Below, piece by piece: positions 9,784-20,900 of a DNA stretch of 64,000 nt. Made by a program: the position numbers and the translations under genes. Under the pieces are notes generated by a model. The model saw only the letters and a list, made by a program, of their open reading frames with translations, was not told where the DNA came from and ran no database searches. The stretch comes from Lunularia cruciata. Lineage: Eukaryota > Streptophyta > Marchantiopsida > Lunulariales > Lunulariaceae. The DNA is taken from contig OX419760.1 in assembly GCA_948567375.1 (NCBI GenBank), positions 17,794,001 to 17,858,000 on the forward strand, written 5' to 3'. Position 1 is the first letter of the stretch, and each line of letters opens with the position of its first letter.

Positions 9784-11016
9784 AATGTGAGCGTCCCCGC
9801 GAACATAGACCTTGGGTGTCTTAGAAACTTCCGAGTCTATGGTCCAATATCGCCGAACTCTCCACCTGTTTACTTGAGTGGCAAAAGGATTACCTTCCAA
9901 GTGGACGAGCTGCATGGATCCATTTTTGTAAAGATGAAGAACTCGATAGGGACTCATCCATCTCAAATGCAACTTGCTTGGAAAAAATATTTGGCGATTG
10001 TCATATAACAAAACCAAATCCCCTTCTCGTATAGTCACAAGCTTGATTCTCTTATCGTGGCTGACTTTCCTCTATGCTTGTACTTCTTTCGTGGTTTCCA
10101 TTGCATCGTCTCTTTTCTCTTCTAACCACATCAGTTGATGAATCTGAAGATCCTAACTTTCTTCTTCCGACATTCGTTCTTTGCACAGAATTCGATATGT
10201 CGGAACTTCAAATTCAACTGGCAGTATGGGATGCAAGCCATATGTCAAGAAGTATGGAGTTTGTTTGGTTGTAATCTTCTCTGTCATTTGATATGCTCAC
10301 AATGCGGTTGGTAATTTTGTATCCCAGTCATGGGCATAATTGACAGTCACCTTATTCAAAATTTTACAAAGTAACCCATTCGCTTTTTCCGTTAAGCCAT
10401 TTGCTTTTGGGTTGTAAGGAGTCGTCTTCTGATGTTTAATCTGAAAGTACTTGGTTAACGCCTCCATTACCGAGTTCAAAAAATGTGTGCCTCGGTCATT
10501 GACCAATTCCAGCGGACACCCATATCAGGAGATGATGTTTTGAAAGAAAAATTCTGCCACAGTTTCCGCATCATCTCTGCAAGTTGCTTCAGCTTCGACC
10601 ATCTTGGTAGCATAGTCAGTGCAAACCAAAATGTATCGCTTTCTTGTGACTCGGGTCACTGGTTGAATGGGACCCACAAAATCAATCCCCAATTTCTCAA
10701 ATGGAGCCAAGGGCAAAATTGGTCTCAATGGCCATTGAGAAGTAGCCATCGGCTTTCATGTTCTCTGACAAGCATGACAGCTTTGGATATGAGCATGTAC
10801 ATCTTTGTACATTGTAGGCCACCAATACCTTGCCGAAAGAATTTTCTTTACAGTATTCTTTAGAGCATAGTGTCCTCCCGATGCTTTGGAGTGTAAAGAT
10901 TCAATTACTCCTCCTACTTCGTATGACTCCAAGCATCAACGAAGTACTTCGCCTTTATGCATCTTAAATAAAATGTTGTGTTTAAGCTGGTATGGCCCCA
11001 TTTTCCTAAGAAAGAC
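9781..11016 (-). pseudogene. pol: Element B integrase
   Basis: One minus-strand frame with several in-frame stops. In order: zinc-binding region with the CC half CHAC (QSCHACQRT), catalytic core with GIDFVGPI (first Asp), LVNDRGTHF (second Asp) and NGLTEKANGLL (Glu), then the C-terminal module LHLRWMSPYRVLHL. All three D,D,E residues are still present. Stops sit where related integrases have Arg or Trp (IIS-stop-YGCPL, TAL-stop-AYQM), fitting CGA-to-TGA and TGG-to-TGA changes. No chromodomain follows; the frame ends in the polypurine tract. Confidence 0.9.
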
Positions 11017-11019
11017 TGC

Positions 11020-11536
11020 TCACTGTTTCGGGTCCATCCCCTCAGGACAATGGAGAGTATTCAGATAATTATATTCAGCTGCATACCTCGTACTTCGCAT
11101 TGCTGATAAGTGATACAACTCTTCGTCAGGGAACCGATCATCAATTTCCCACTCCTGGTCTTGAGTCTCTAACCTGGACAGGAAGTCCGCATTTGAATGC
11201 GAAGCTCCCTTCCTTACTTGAACAGTATACGTGAAATCTTGTAATAACAAGATCCATCTTGCAATTCGATAAATCTGCCTTCTTGAGCAAATGTTGCAAT
11301 GCATAATGGTCAACATAGAAGACAAACTCATACCCCAACAAATAATGACAAAATTTCTTGCAGGCATACACCATTCCAAGTGCTTCTCTTTCAGTCGTTG
11401 AATAGTTCTTTTTAGCAACTGAAAGTTGTCGGCTGGCATAATACACCGGGTAGTCCTTCTTCCTCTCGTCCTTCTGACTTAAGATGACTCCAATGGCCAT
11501 GGACGAAGTGTCCACATATACATGAAAAAGGACGTC
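11020..11536 (-). pseudogene. pol: Element B RNase H
   Basis: RNase H of gypsy type: VDTSSMAIGVILSQ (first Asp), TEREALGMVYACKKF (Glu), YVDHYALQHLL (Asp) and HSNADFLSRLE (final Asp). It removes genomic RNA during cDNA synthesis. A one-base shift near 11275-11285 separates the HLLKKADL block from the ARWILLLQDF block. After it the frame is that of the integrase. Confidence 0.9.
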
Positions 11537-12480
11537 CTAATTTGGGGCCCTCATGACTGGTGCTTCAACCAGTTTCTTCTTCAACACCTGGAAAGCTTCT
11601 TCTTGATTTGCTTCCCACAGATAGTCTTTGGATTTCTTCAGAAGCTTTGTAAGTGGTGCAGCAAGCATTGCATAGTTTGACACAAAGCATTTGTAATATC
11701 TGACATGTCCCAAGAAGGCTCTCAGCTCCCGAATGTTCTTCAGGGATTCCAAAGCTGCAATGATCTTGACCTTCTCGACATCAACTTCAATACCTCGGCT
11801 TGACACCCGATGCCCCAGAAGAATTCCCTCCTTCATTGCAAAGAAACATTTCTCCGGGTGTAATGACAAGCCGGCAAAACGACACCTTTCAAACGTTTGG
11901 CAAAGGTAATCTAAATGTACATCTCTTTGCCCAAACACACAAAAGTCATCAATAAAAACTTCCACAAATTTGCGCAGGAAATCTTTGAAGATTGAATTCA
12001 TCATCCGGTGGAAAGTAGCGGGAGCATTACACAACCCAAAGGGCATTTGATTGTAAGCAAAAGTGCCCCAATCGGTCGTGAATGTAGTTTTATCCTTGTG
12101 TTCCTCTCAAATGGATACTTGATTGTACCCTGAAAATCCATTGAGAAAACTATAACAAGGATGCCCAACTACCTGGTCTAAAATTGTATCGGTAAAAGGC
12201 AAGGGATGATGATCTTTCCTCTTAACTGCGTTCAACTTTCGGAAGTCTTGGCACACTTGGATCTTCCCTGTTTTCTTCTTCGGGACAATGACAATGGAGG
12301 AAACCCATTCACTGCTTAAGACAGGGAAGATGATTCCGGCCCCTAAGTACTTGTCGATTTCATCTTTCACCAAAAGCGAGTACTTCGGGTTCAGGCAATA
12401 GTGTCGCTGCCGAACCAGAATTGCACCTTCAACCAAGTCAATCCGGTGTTCTCCAAATTCTCGTGGAATACCCGGCATTT
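11537..12480 (-). pseudogene. pol: Element B reverse transcriptase
   Basis: Begins in the long frame after protease with FGEHRIDLVEG, followed by SEWVSSIVIVPKKKTGKIQVCQD, HHPLPFTDTILDQVV and YSFLNGFSGYNQVSI. An in-frame TGA at 12104-12106 interrupts it. It continues with MPFGLCNAPATFHRMM, the catalytic box VFIDDFCVFG (near 11945-11953) and the thumb LGHRVSSRGIEVD...LRAFLGHVRYY. Both catalytic aspartates are intact, unlike element A. Confidence 0.93.
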
Positions 12481-13846
12481 GATCAATCGACCAGGAGAAT
12501 ACATCCTGGAATTCTATAAACAGGGCAGTGTATCTTGCCAACTCCTCCAAAATGACTATCTTCGAGATTTTTAAAATTTTTCCTTTAGTTAATAAGACAT
12601 CTTGACAGACATCGGGGTTGATGACTCCTTCAACGTGGCTTACTCGGCTTAACCCGAGGCGAGTTGCCATCAAACCCCCTTCCTCCAAGTCAGGTTCACC
12701 CAAGGCGAGGTCATTTGGATCTTCGTCTTCAACATCCACCTCGTAGCATTCCAAGTAATTAACTTGGACTTTGTCTTCAGATCTGTCTGAGGAAAAAGAC
12801 GATGAGTCTTTGGATTTGTCCTCCTCTTTTGACGAACTTGTTTCCCCAAGATGGGGAACCTTTGTCCAACTCACAGTCACCAGCTTCTGATCTTCGGACA
12901 AAATGTCCTTGAATCTTAACTTCTGCTGATGCCAATCCACCACGACTTGGGCACTGTACAACCAGGGTCTGCCGATCAACAAAGGGTAACCAGTTTTTGT
13001 CACTGGTCGCAACACAAAGTAATTCAACTTGAAGGGCACCCCTCCAATGATCATAGTAATGTTCGATAGCATGCCCAATGGCCGTCTCCTGGTTTGGTCT
13101 GCAAATTTCAACACTCGGGGTGTTGGTTCAAACATGTGATACCCAAGTCGATTCGCAGTATCCTCAGTCATGACATTCACACCGGACCCAGAATCAATGG
13201 GTATCGATGTGATCATGCACCCGGCAATCTCCGTGTCTACCTCGGGAGATCCCAAATCTTCTTGTTCAATACAATAAATAGCAGGCAAGTCCTTCTTTGA
13301 CATCGATCTCACCTTCTTGAGGGCTGAATTCAGCTGTCTCTTGTACAGCTTGTTATCTTCCCACAATTGCTTGAATGTAACGTTGGCATTTGTGGTGGCC
13401 AGATCTGCTACAATATCATATTGGGGAACTCCTCCCAATTTGACCGTCTTTGCTTTTGGCTTTGGGTCTGAAGTCTCTCCATGTTCCCTTTTGACTTTGG
13501 GACGCTTCAAAATGGTGATGGGCTTGCTGATGGCCTTAACCCGAGGTTCCTCGGGTTGGCCCACCTCGGCTTGGATCAGACCCTTTACTTCGGATCGGAT
13601 GTCCACCGGAAAAATTGGAGACTTTGTCTTTGCCTCCTCTTCCAAACTCAGTTCCCGAGTTCTGAGTAGTGCCTCCTTTAGTTCTTTCTGCAAGGCTTTA
13701 GCTTTGGCTTTTGCAAGGATCTTTTCCTCCTTAGCAGAAAGAATTGCTTTTGGGCGCAGTCTCTTTGCCTTTCTCGAAGACGACAAGGTCGTACTCAATT
13801 CTTCAGGATCACGCTTCTTCTTGCTGGAGCGTGTCTCAACCTTCAA
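12481..13846 (-). pseudogene. Element B protease with basic linker
   Basis: Same frame as RT, opening with a Lys/Arg/Glu-rich linker (about residues 1-130, SSKKKRDPEE). The aspartic protease has active site IPIDSGSGVNVM (codon for D near 13193-13195) and the flap-end motif YPLLIGRPWLYSAQVVVDWH. An acidic Ser/Asp/Glu-rich spacer then leads to RT. The 1.7-kb stretch from 13846 to 12107 has no stop, the longest open segment of this pol. Confidence 0.9.
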
Positions 13847-13897
13847 AATTTCAAGGTCCGGCCATTCTCCTTATGAGGCCGGACTCCCTTCTTGAGG

Positions 13898-14254
13898 TCA
13901 TTCTTCCTCAAGGGTGATGCAATTTACATTTGTATCCACCTTTGGCTGAAGGGCTGCACGCTCAGCGGGGGTCTGTACATACTTTACAGGCGGCTTCGGG
14001 TTTGGTGGGTGAGGGCATTGGTTGCCCGTATGCCCCAATCCCTTACAATTTCTGCACAGGAGAATGTACACAATTTGCCTTCTTGGCTTGGGACAGGTTG
14101 GAGACCAATGTCCCATCAAGCCACAATTATAACAGGCTCCGGGCGCAACACACTGAGGCCGATTTTGGTTGCTCATTGGTGGTCTTCTTGGAGGAGCATT
14201 GGGGTTATACTCCCTGGGTCCAAACCTTGGTTCTTGATACGATGTGCTCGCTTG
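13898..14254 (-). pseudogene. gag: Element B nucleocapsid, zinc knuckles 2 and 3
   Basis: In gag frame after one stop. It carries CYNCGLMGHWSPTC and CRNCKGLGHTGNQC, both C-X2-C-X4-H-X4-C. With the knuckle at the end of the preceding segment (CTACGESGHTNTEC), Gag of B has three, more than the one or two common in plant gypsy elements. Proline-rich sequence surrounds them. Confidence 0.88.
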
Positions 14255-14257
14255 AGG

Positions 14258-15490
14258 CTATACTTCATGAGTTTGGTACACCGCCTCTTCGTCCTCGTCT
14301 TGGTTCCATCCCAAAACCCAATCAATTGGCTGCACCGGGAATGCATTACGAGTATTGCATTCTGTGTTGGTGTGGCCGGATTCGCCACATGCGGTGCACC
14401 ACACGCTAGATCGTCCAAATGTTGGGGCCTTTCTTTGGTCCTTAGCCCCAATCATCTGGATCTTAAAATCCAAAAACTCCTTGATGAGTGCATCCAGCTT
14501 CGTATCCGCCTTATGTACACTCTTGGCTGGAGGAGTCACTGGTTTCTTGCCTCCACATCTTCTGACTCGTCTTGGCTTTGATTCTTCTTCGGATTCCAAA
14601 GAAGAGCTTGAAGACATAGAGGATTCGTCCAAAGAAGGGGAGGTGTTGCGCAAAGCTCTCCTTCTAGGCTTCTTGCCTTTCTTCTCCTGATTTCTCTGGT
14701 TACCGGTAGAATGAGAGTGAGCCGCTTCATAACGAGCGACATGTTTGAGTACTTTGTCCAGGGAAGTTACATTCCTCTCCCTGGCAAAGATTTGTATCTC
14801 TGGTGAAAGGCCCCCGAGGAACCAGGTAACGGCTTGGGCATCGGAGTAACCCACCACCCCCGATTGCTTGGGAACTTGGTTCAGTAATGCCATGAACCGC
14901 TCAGAGTAGTCTCTCAACTTCTCCTTCTTAGCTCGGTCCAAATCGTTGAGTGCCGCAAAGACACTCGTGTCGTAATCAACCTCCCGGAATTGTTCCAAGA
15001 AGTTGTTTCTCAAGTCTGCCCAGTCCGTTGGTACGAACCCCTTCTAGGTCACATGGGTGTACCAGCTCTGAGCTTTCTTGCGGAGCAAACTTGGGAAAAT
15101 TCTCAGTTGATCCGCCGAGTCATGCTCCTTGTTAGCAAAGGAGATGACTTCAAATTCTTTGATGAATTCATTGGGGTCTTTGTCTTGCTTTGTCCCCTTG
15201 TACTTCTGATAGGCGTGTCGGGTGACAAGCAGTGAAGTCATTGTTTGATGCACTTGGATCGGCTGAGGTAATGTGGAACTTGACGGAATTGAAGGATTGG
15301 CTGGAATTGACGCCATGTTGTCAGCCCAAGGATTCCAATTCATCAAATTCAAGGTAGGGTCTTCTTCAACAATTTCTGCTATGAGGGTGTCGACTTCAAC
15401 CCGAGTGGAAGATTCAAGATCAACCCCTTTGATGGGTTCTTCAAAATTCCTTTGGGACAACCAAGGAACGTTCGTAGAAGATGTTGACAC
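14258..15490 (-). pseudogene. gag: Element B Gag capsid region
   Basis: Capsid-like retrotransposon Gag domain: YKGTKQDKDPNEFIKEFE, LLRKKAQSWYTHVT, then an in-frame TAG (15041-15043), then WADLRNNFLEQFREV and FLGGLSPEIQIF. The C-terminal third is basic and Ser/Glu-rich (KKGKKPRRRALR) and ends with the first zinc knuckle CTACGESGHTNTEC. Frame is shared with NC, PR and RT, so a single Gag-Pol reading frame is likely for the ancestor. Confidence 0.9.
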
Positions 15491-15838
15491 TCATCTTCAG
15501 TAAGTGTCCGTGTTGTCTTTTCTCCAACAAAGTTCTTCAAGGAAACAACTTCCTTTACAGCTCTAGGGGAAGTTGGTGTACTAGACCGCAATGCATATGT
15601 TTGCCCACTCGATTCTTTCTTCTTCTTGGAAGAAGAGGGAGATGCGAAGTAGCCTTGCCAACCGCCTTCGCGTTTCTTATGGTCAAGTTCTTGCAGGGCT
15701 TCTTGCACTTCTTTGAAAATCCAACGCCTCTCATTCATTTTCGTCGTCAGTGGATGGAACGTTCAGACGTTTGTCTTCTTCACGCTGAAGTGCTTGTCTT
15801 TGAGCTCTCTCTTCCCGTTGTTCTCTCGATGCAGACAT
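15379..15838 (-). other. Overlapping small ORFs upstream of B gag
   Basis: Two short ORFs chain into gag. A 35-codon ORF starts at 15838 (MSASREQREERAQRQ) and ends at 15731 within ATGAATGA, which also contains the start of a 119-codon ORF (15738-15379, WIFKEVQEALQELDHKKREGG). That ORF in turn overlaps the gag start at 15490. They could be a broken Gag N-terminus or genuine leader ORFs. Confidence 0.5.
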
Positions 15839-15901
15839 TCATATTGTGTTGATACCTAGTTTCCAACTTAGCTTCGTATTATTCCACTTCCAAGATTTGT
15901 A

Positions 15902-15919
15902 TCCCCAGCAGCGGTGCCA
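15902..15919 (-). other. Primer-binding site of element B
   Basis: TGGCACCGCTGCTGGGGA on the minus strand, 7 bp inside the 5' LTR. It differs from the plant tRNA-Asp site (TGGCGCCGTTGCCGGGGA) at three positions, so a tRNA-Asp-like primer is likely. Confidence 0.75.
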
Positions 15920-16718
15920 AAAATCATGTGACAACCCGGCAAAATATCACTTTTGCAGTAATCGGGTAAGTAAAGTTCATTCCCGCAGAGATATGAGTCA
16001 AAAATGTCCAAATACAAAGTCAAACAGTAACAATGTAGTTCTTCTTGAGTTCTTCTTTAATCTCTCAGGTAGAAACAACACCCAAAAGAGAGTAACAAGC
16101 ACTGATTTGCAATCTTGTCACAAATTAACACTCCTTAATCACAACTCCATCAAATCTTTCCAAACAATCTTGATTGTGATGATTCAGGCTCTCCCAAAAA
16201 TGGCACTTCACTGCAAAATGACTTCGCCTCAGAATTGTGTTCCACCTCCCCACTAAAGGCACAACTTCCTCAATCGAAATTGCTGCACATCAACTTTGCA
16301 CTACACTCACAAATGCAGAATACTACCAACACTACAATTCCTCTCAAATTTGTCAAGGCATTACTTTGATTGCACTTCACTCAGGATCAAACACACAGAA
16401 TAAGATCAAGGTTGTGGAATCCAACATCCAACAAACACTTTGACTTGCACTTTGAATTTCTCCAAACACTCACAAACATAGACACAAAGTTGATACTTGG
16501 AATCAAGCTCAAGCAATGAGAACTGCTTCACGGCACTTTGCTTTATCTATTCTCAGAAATCATGAGCACTGAACAACAATTTCTTGCAAATGCGACTCTT
16601 AAATAGTGAACAAATCGCCAATTCTAACAACTATACCGTTCTACAACAACAGTTGTAACCTGTAGATCCGAAATGACAATGCACCTCTTCATATCTGCCT
16701 CTTCAAATCTCAAATCGG

Positions 16719-18038
16719 TTACTTATCCGATCCAATGTCTACTTCTTCCTTGGCTTTCAAACCCAAACCCGAAGTAATCTTACTTCCTATGACTTTTTCC
16801 TCAAGTTTCGCAACTCCTACATCTTCTACCAAATCCAGCAATTCTCTTTCTTGATCTGAAATTTCACTAGTGGGTAATCTATCTAATTTCTTATCTTCTG
16901 ACCCACTCTTCTCTAATGTCTCCATCGGTAATTCTGAAGACATTTGCACTCCTATGTTATCTACTTTGGGTTTTGCTCTAACATCCCTCTGAAGCTTTTC
17001 TATCTCTTTTTTTACTAAGTCTAATCTAATCGAGATGTTATCTTCTACCTCTAAGATCTTTCTATCTACACAAGTTCTCAATTTAATCAACAAGGCGTTC
17101 ATCTCTGTGTCTTTTGCTTGTCTTCGCCTCGTCTCCTGCACCAGCAACTTCAACTCGTGCAGTCGTGCTTCTTCAATTTGAACGCTGGCTTCTCTACTTA
17201 ACATCGCGTTCACCCTGAGGACTATCTCCTTCAATGGCTCCAATCTTGTCTTCCTTTCTTGTTCCCAATCTGCAAGCCATTCCTCTCGGTACATCTCCAA
17301 CTCTGCCTCAAACTCGGCTTTCACCGTCTCCTTCTCCTTCTCCTTCTACACAACCTTCTCTTCTTGATTACGAAGTAACTCTCGTAATCTTTCTTCTTCT
17401 CTATACTGCGCAGCCAACTCTCTTTGCCTTAGTTGCTTCTTCTCCTCCATACTCTCCATCACTCTATTGAACTCTTGATCCTTTACTGCTACCCTCCCCA
17501 TAGCATGGATAAGTTCTACTCTTGAATCAGCAAACTGCTGCTTCAAGATTCCGTGTTCAGCTACTTGTCTCTCTCTTGCTATGTCACTCTTCCTCGCAAG
17601 ATCCTCTCAATAGCTCACTTCCCTCTTCAGGTCTTCAATTACCTGACTTCTCTCTACTGCCTCTGCTCGTAGTACTTCTCTCTCCTCCTCACCTCGGGTT
17701 AGACTCTTCTTCAACTCCGAGTTCTCTTCTTCTAATCTCGATAGGACCTGCAAAACAGTCTTCACCTTTGGACAAGTCGACTGCATCTCCTTCTTCTTGT
17801 GTTCTAACTTCATCAACAATGGACACACAATTTCCTACAGGTACTCCACTCCATTCCTCGCACCTATGTCTTCCTGCATAGAAATCTCCTTCCTTACCTC
17901 TTCTTCACCCAATACTTGCCTTCTTCTCTGGAGGCTTCGTATCGGGATGGATGCCTCGCTTCCCGAGTACAAGTCTCCAATCTGACTCTGTCCAGCAAGC
18001 AGGATTTCCTCTCTTCCTTTCTTCCTCGGGTCCATCAA
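16719..18038 (-). pseudogene. LTR-encoded coiled-coil protein (ORF-L2), 5' LTR copy
   Basis: About 439 codons in one frame from MMDPRKKGREEI (18038) to the stop at 16719. In-frame stops fall after ...GVEYL (near 17832), ...KREVSY (near 17604) and ...NQEEKVV (near 17343), at positions that differ from the stops of the 3' LTR copy. The last 201 codons (17324-16719) are fully open. Composition is strongly helical and charged (LRELLRNQEEKVV, ADWEQERKTRLEPLKEIVLR), with a more acidic C-terminus. The 437-439-codon length is the same in both LTRs. Confidence 0.7.
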
Positions 18039-18348
18039 GACACTTACTCTTGATGATTTTTGTCATGAATCCTGGAAAACTCATGTTCCAGTTCCATTCC
18101 AAAAATGTGATCCAAAGTCGGCTCAAGACTTTGATCCGTGCTATCACATCTAATCTCCAAATCGCATGATTTCTCAATGCAAATTTGGAGTTCTTCTTCC
18201 CTCCTCCCATCTCTTCTACTTTCTCACTTTCTCTCAATTTCACTCTCGCAACTTCTCCTTTGCGCACTAACACGAGGCCAACTCTATTTCCCTTTCCCCG
18301 ATCACTTGCAAGACAACTCCTCAATGGCAAAGGAAAATTACTCGACAT
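17905..18348 (-). CDS. ORF-L1, 5' LTR copy of B (open)
   Basis: 147 codons starting at the first ATG downstream of the TATA box, so it would be the first ORF of a B transcript. It contains MSSNFPLPLRSCLAS, the basic GGGKKNSKF stretch, the WNWNMSFPGF segment and a Pro/Lys tail. It ends inside the beginning of ORF-L2, which runs in a different frame; splicing or reinitiation would be needed to reach it. No homologue is recognised. Confidence 0.5.
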   Translation of the reverse strand: MSSNFPLPLRSCLASDRGKGNRVGLVLVRKGEVARVKLRESEKVEEMGGGKKNSKFALRNHAIWRLDVIARIKVLSRLWITFLEWNWNMSFPGFMTKIIKSKCLDGPEEERKRGNPACWTESDWRLVLGKRGIHPDTKPPEKKASIG

Positions 18349-18366
18349 TTTGTTGTTGCAGTTTTG

Positions 18367-18376
18367 ATTTTTATAG
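18367..18376 (-). promoter_or_regulatory. TATA box of B 5' LTR
   Basis: CTATAAAAAT on the minus strand, about 20 bp before the ORF-L1 ATG at 18348. It is conserved in all three well-preserved B LTRs. Confidence 0.7.
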
Positions 18377-18764
18377 AGTTGCGCTTCTTTGTCTTCCGTC
18401 ACTTCGAGTTCCTATCAAGAAATCACACATCCAACATACACCTATCACTATCAATCAACCTTTGTGCGTATCAGCTGCAAGGTTTCAAACAGCTCCTTCT
18501 TGAATTTCTCACCCCGACAAAAGGTTGTTAGACTGTCTTTGCCTCGGGTTGAGCTCCCCCCGATCTGAAGACAATTTACTTTGGGTTGTATGCTGATAGG
18601 GCATTTCTGAATACTTCACCTTATGACCCAAAGTCACTTTACTTCGGGTTTCATCCCGATGACTCTTTTCTTCACCTTCTTTGCTATACAATTGCAACCG
18701 ACTTCTCTATACACTTCTTCGCCTTTATTCTTAAAAAAACAAAAAATGTGGGCACCACATGCAA

Positions 18765-19682
18765 TGCTTGGATGAGGCAAATGCATCACTCAACCCAGAG
18801 AAGTGCATTTTTGGATGTGAAGAAGGTCTACTTTTGGGGCACATCATCTCCAAGGATGGAATAGCAGTTGATCCTGAGAAGGTGAGGAAAATCTCATACC
18901 TTCCATTCCCTTCAAGCTTGACAAAGTTATGCCAATTCTTGGGGATGGTTGGGTACTATAGGAGGTTCATCTTCTCATTTTCCAACAAGGCTTATGCATT
19001 GACCATCTACATGAAGAAGGGTGTAGATTACATGGTGATTTTGGAAGACAAGGAGGCTCTCAAAGCTTTTGAGGAGCTCAAGCAATCCCTTGTTGTAGCT
19101 CCAATTCTTGCTAAACCTGATTGGAGTAAGCCTTTCATCCTCTACATTGATGCTTCTAATGTAGCTATAGGATGCACTCTTAGTCAATTAGACCAAGATG
19201 GGCATGATCATCCAATAGCTTATGCTAGTAGGCAGATGGTTTCAGCAGAGAAGAACTACTCTGTCACGGAGAGAGAAGGGTTGGCAATGATCTTTGGTCT
19301 CAAGAAGTTTAGACACTACTTGATTGGAGGGAAAGCCACCATTGTCACGGATCACAAGGCTTTGAAGTACATCTTCAACAAGCCTAATGTTGAAGGGAGA
19401 CTAGCAAGGTGGATGATACTCTTGTCTGAGTATGACTACACCATTGAGGATAGGCCAGGAAAGAAACATGCAAATGCTGATTTGTTATCTAGAGCCTATG
19501 ATCATGATGGAGATGAGCCAGTGGATGATTCCTTCCCGGATCAGGAGCTCATGACAATCGCAGTCACTCAAGAGGTTCCAATGGAGTACAAGGAGATTGT
19601 GGATTTTGTGACAAGAGGTAGCTATCCAGAAGGGATGCATGCTAGGGAAAGGAAGGCCCTTGCAGCAAGATCTAGACCTTAG
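18765..19682 (+). pseudogene. pol: Element A RT thumb and RNase H
   Basis: Resumes the A polyprotein after B: LNPEKCIFGCEEGLLLGHII and LCQFLGMVGYYRRFI (RT thumb/connection), then RNase H with LYIDASNVAIGCTLSQ, VTEREGLAMIFGLKKF, IVTDHKALKYIF and HANADLLSRAYD. All four catalytic acidic residues are present. The frame is open to a TAG at 19680-19682, which lies in the spacer before integrase. Confidence 0.93.
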
Positions 19683-19685
19683 ACA

Positions 19686-20852
19686 ATGGTAGAAGATATT
19701 CTTTTTCACCAAGGAGCAGATGGTCTACTTCGAAGAGCAGTGGGTAAGGAAGAGTCTATCCTACTTATAAAGGAGTTTCATGAAGGTTTAGTATGTGGAG
19801 GACACTTTGCAGGAAAGGTGGCTGCTTTCAAGATTCTAGATGCATGTTACCATTGGAGAGGGATTTTCAAGCATTGTCTTGATTATTGCAAAACTTGTCA
19901 TGTTTGTCAAGCTTTTGCTAGAAAGTCTACATCCACTCCACCACTTAGATCAATTCCATTACTAGGACCTTTTGAGAAGTGGGGAATTGATTTCGTAGGT
20001 CATCTCAATAGAACCCCAAGGAACAATCGGTACATTGTGGTAGTTACTGATTACCTTACCAAGTGGGTTGAGGCTAGACCATTGAGGGAAAAGAATGAAG
20101 ATGAAGTGGGTAGATTTCATTATGAACGCATTATCACTAGGTTTGGATGCCCTTTAGAGTTGGTTTCTGATAGAGGAGGAGAGTTTTCAAGAAGCATTAC
20201 TACAGCCATGCTACAATATTTCTCTATCACACATAGAGTAACTACATCCTATAAGCCAAATTCCAATGGCTTGGCAGAGAGAACCAATCAGACCTTGTGC
20301 ATGATGTTGGCCAAAGATGCAGAAATGGAAGGGGCTGAACATCATTGGGACAAGAGGATTCATGCAGTTTCGTAGGAGTATAGGACAACTATGAAAACTT
20401 CCACTGGATATTCTCCATTTCAATTGGTGTATGGTATTGAGTCTACCTTACCTATTCACTTTGATCTTCCTACCTTCCAAAGCATTCATAGGAGATTGAA
20501 GAAAGCACAAGGAGGTGATGCAGAGAAGTCAAGGAAGGATCAACTCATGGAGTTGGAAGAGGCAAGAGCAGTTGCTATGGTTTGAGTGGAGCAAGCCCAA
20601 AGGAAACAAAAGGAGAGCTATGACAAGAGGCAAGGCAAGAAGAAGGTGGAGACGTTCAAAGAAGGTGATTGGGTAATGTTGTTTGATTCCATTTGATTCA
20701 AGAGAGTGCAAAAGAAGTTTTTGCCTAAGTACTTTGGACCTTTCATAGTGGAGAAGGTGTGGGGCAATTACACCTATGATCTCAAGGAGTTGGGAGGAAG
20801 ACTTTTTGAGAGGATTAACCATGATAAGTTGAAGATGTACCATAGAAGGTAG
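19686..20852 (+). pseudogene. pol: Element A integrase
   Basis: Same frame as RNase H. The HHCC zinc domain spans about residues 25-75 (EFHEG, GGHFAG, CKTCHVC). The core has GIDFVGHL, LVSDRGGEF and NGLAERTNQTL, so the D,D,E triad is intact. The C-terminal module has KYFGPFIVEKV. In-frame stops at 20373 (TAG where Trp is expected before EYRT), 20583 and about 20695 break it, each one transition from a sense codon. The natural end is TAG at 20850-20852. No chromodomain is present. Confidence 0.92.
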
Positions 20853-20889
20853 AGAGACCTTCACTTTGAGGACAAAGTGAAAACTTAGT

Positions 20890-20900
20890 CCGGGGGTAAT
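20890..20900 (+). other. Polypurine tract of element A
   Basis: CCGGGGGTAAT directly before the LTR start TGTAACACTC; short but at the right place. Confidence 0.75.

Larger units (their letters stand above)
6936..18759 (-). mobile_element. Element B: complete Ty3/gypsy retrotransposon with 2.8-kb LTRs
   Basis: 11,824 bp, inserted antisense in the RT of element A with target duplication tgcaa (6931-6935 and 18760-18764). Both ends are TGTG...CACA. In the minus-strand sense the order is 5' LTR (15927-18759), primer site, pre-gag ORFs, gag, PR, RT, RNase H, integrase, polypurine tract, 3' LTR (6936-9769). RT motifs (YSFLNGFSGYNQ, MPFGLCNAPATF) and an Asp-like primer site place it near Athila/Tat. 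Gag to RT keep one frame and the integrase another, with many in-frame stops. No chromodomain or env-like ORF is seen. Confidence 0.96.
15927..18759 (-). repeat. 5' LTR of element B
   Basis: 2,833 bp, TGTG...CACA. In the sense direction the U3 is short (about 390 bp, with repeated acttcgggt-like motifs), then the TATA box (18367-18376). About 2.4 kb of transcribed LTR follows, holding ORF-L1 and ORF-L2 before the primer site. Confidence 0.95.

Noticed and set aside
13892-14581. 229-codon plus-strand ORF and a neighbouring 159-codon ORF
   Set aside because: Antisense to B gag zinc knuckles; no domain, and not open in a second copy.
18759-18765. Start codon at the B/A junction
   Set aside because: The ATG spans the B LTR end and the target duplication; the coding sequence is the resumed middle of A RT, not a new gene.
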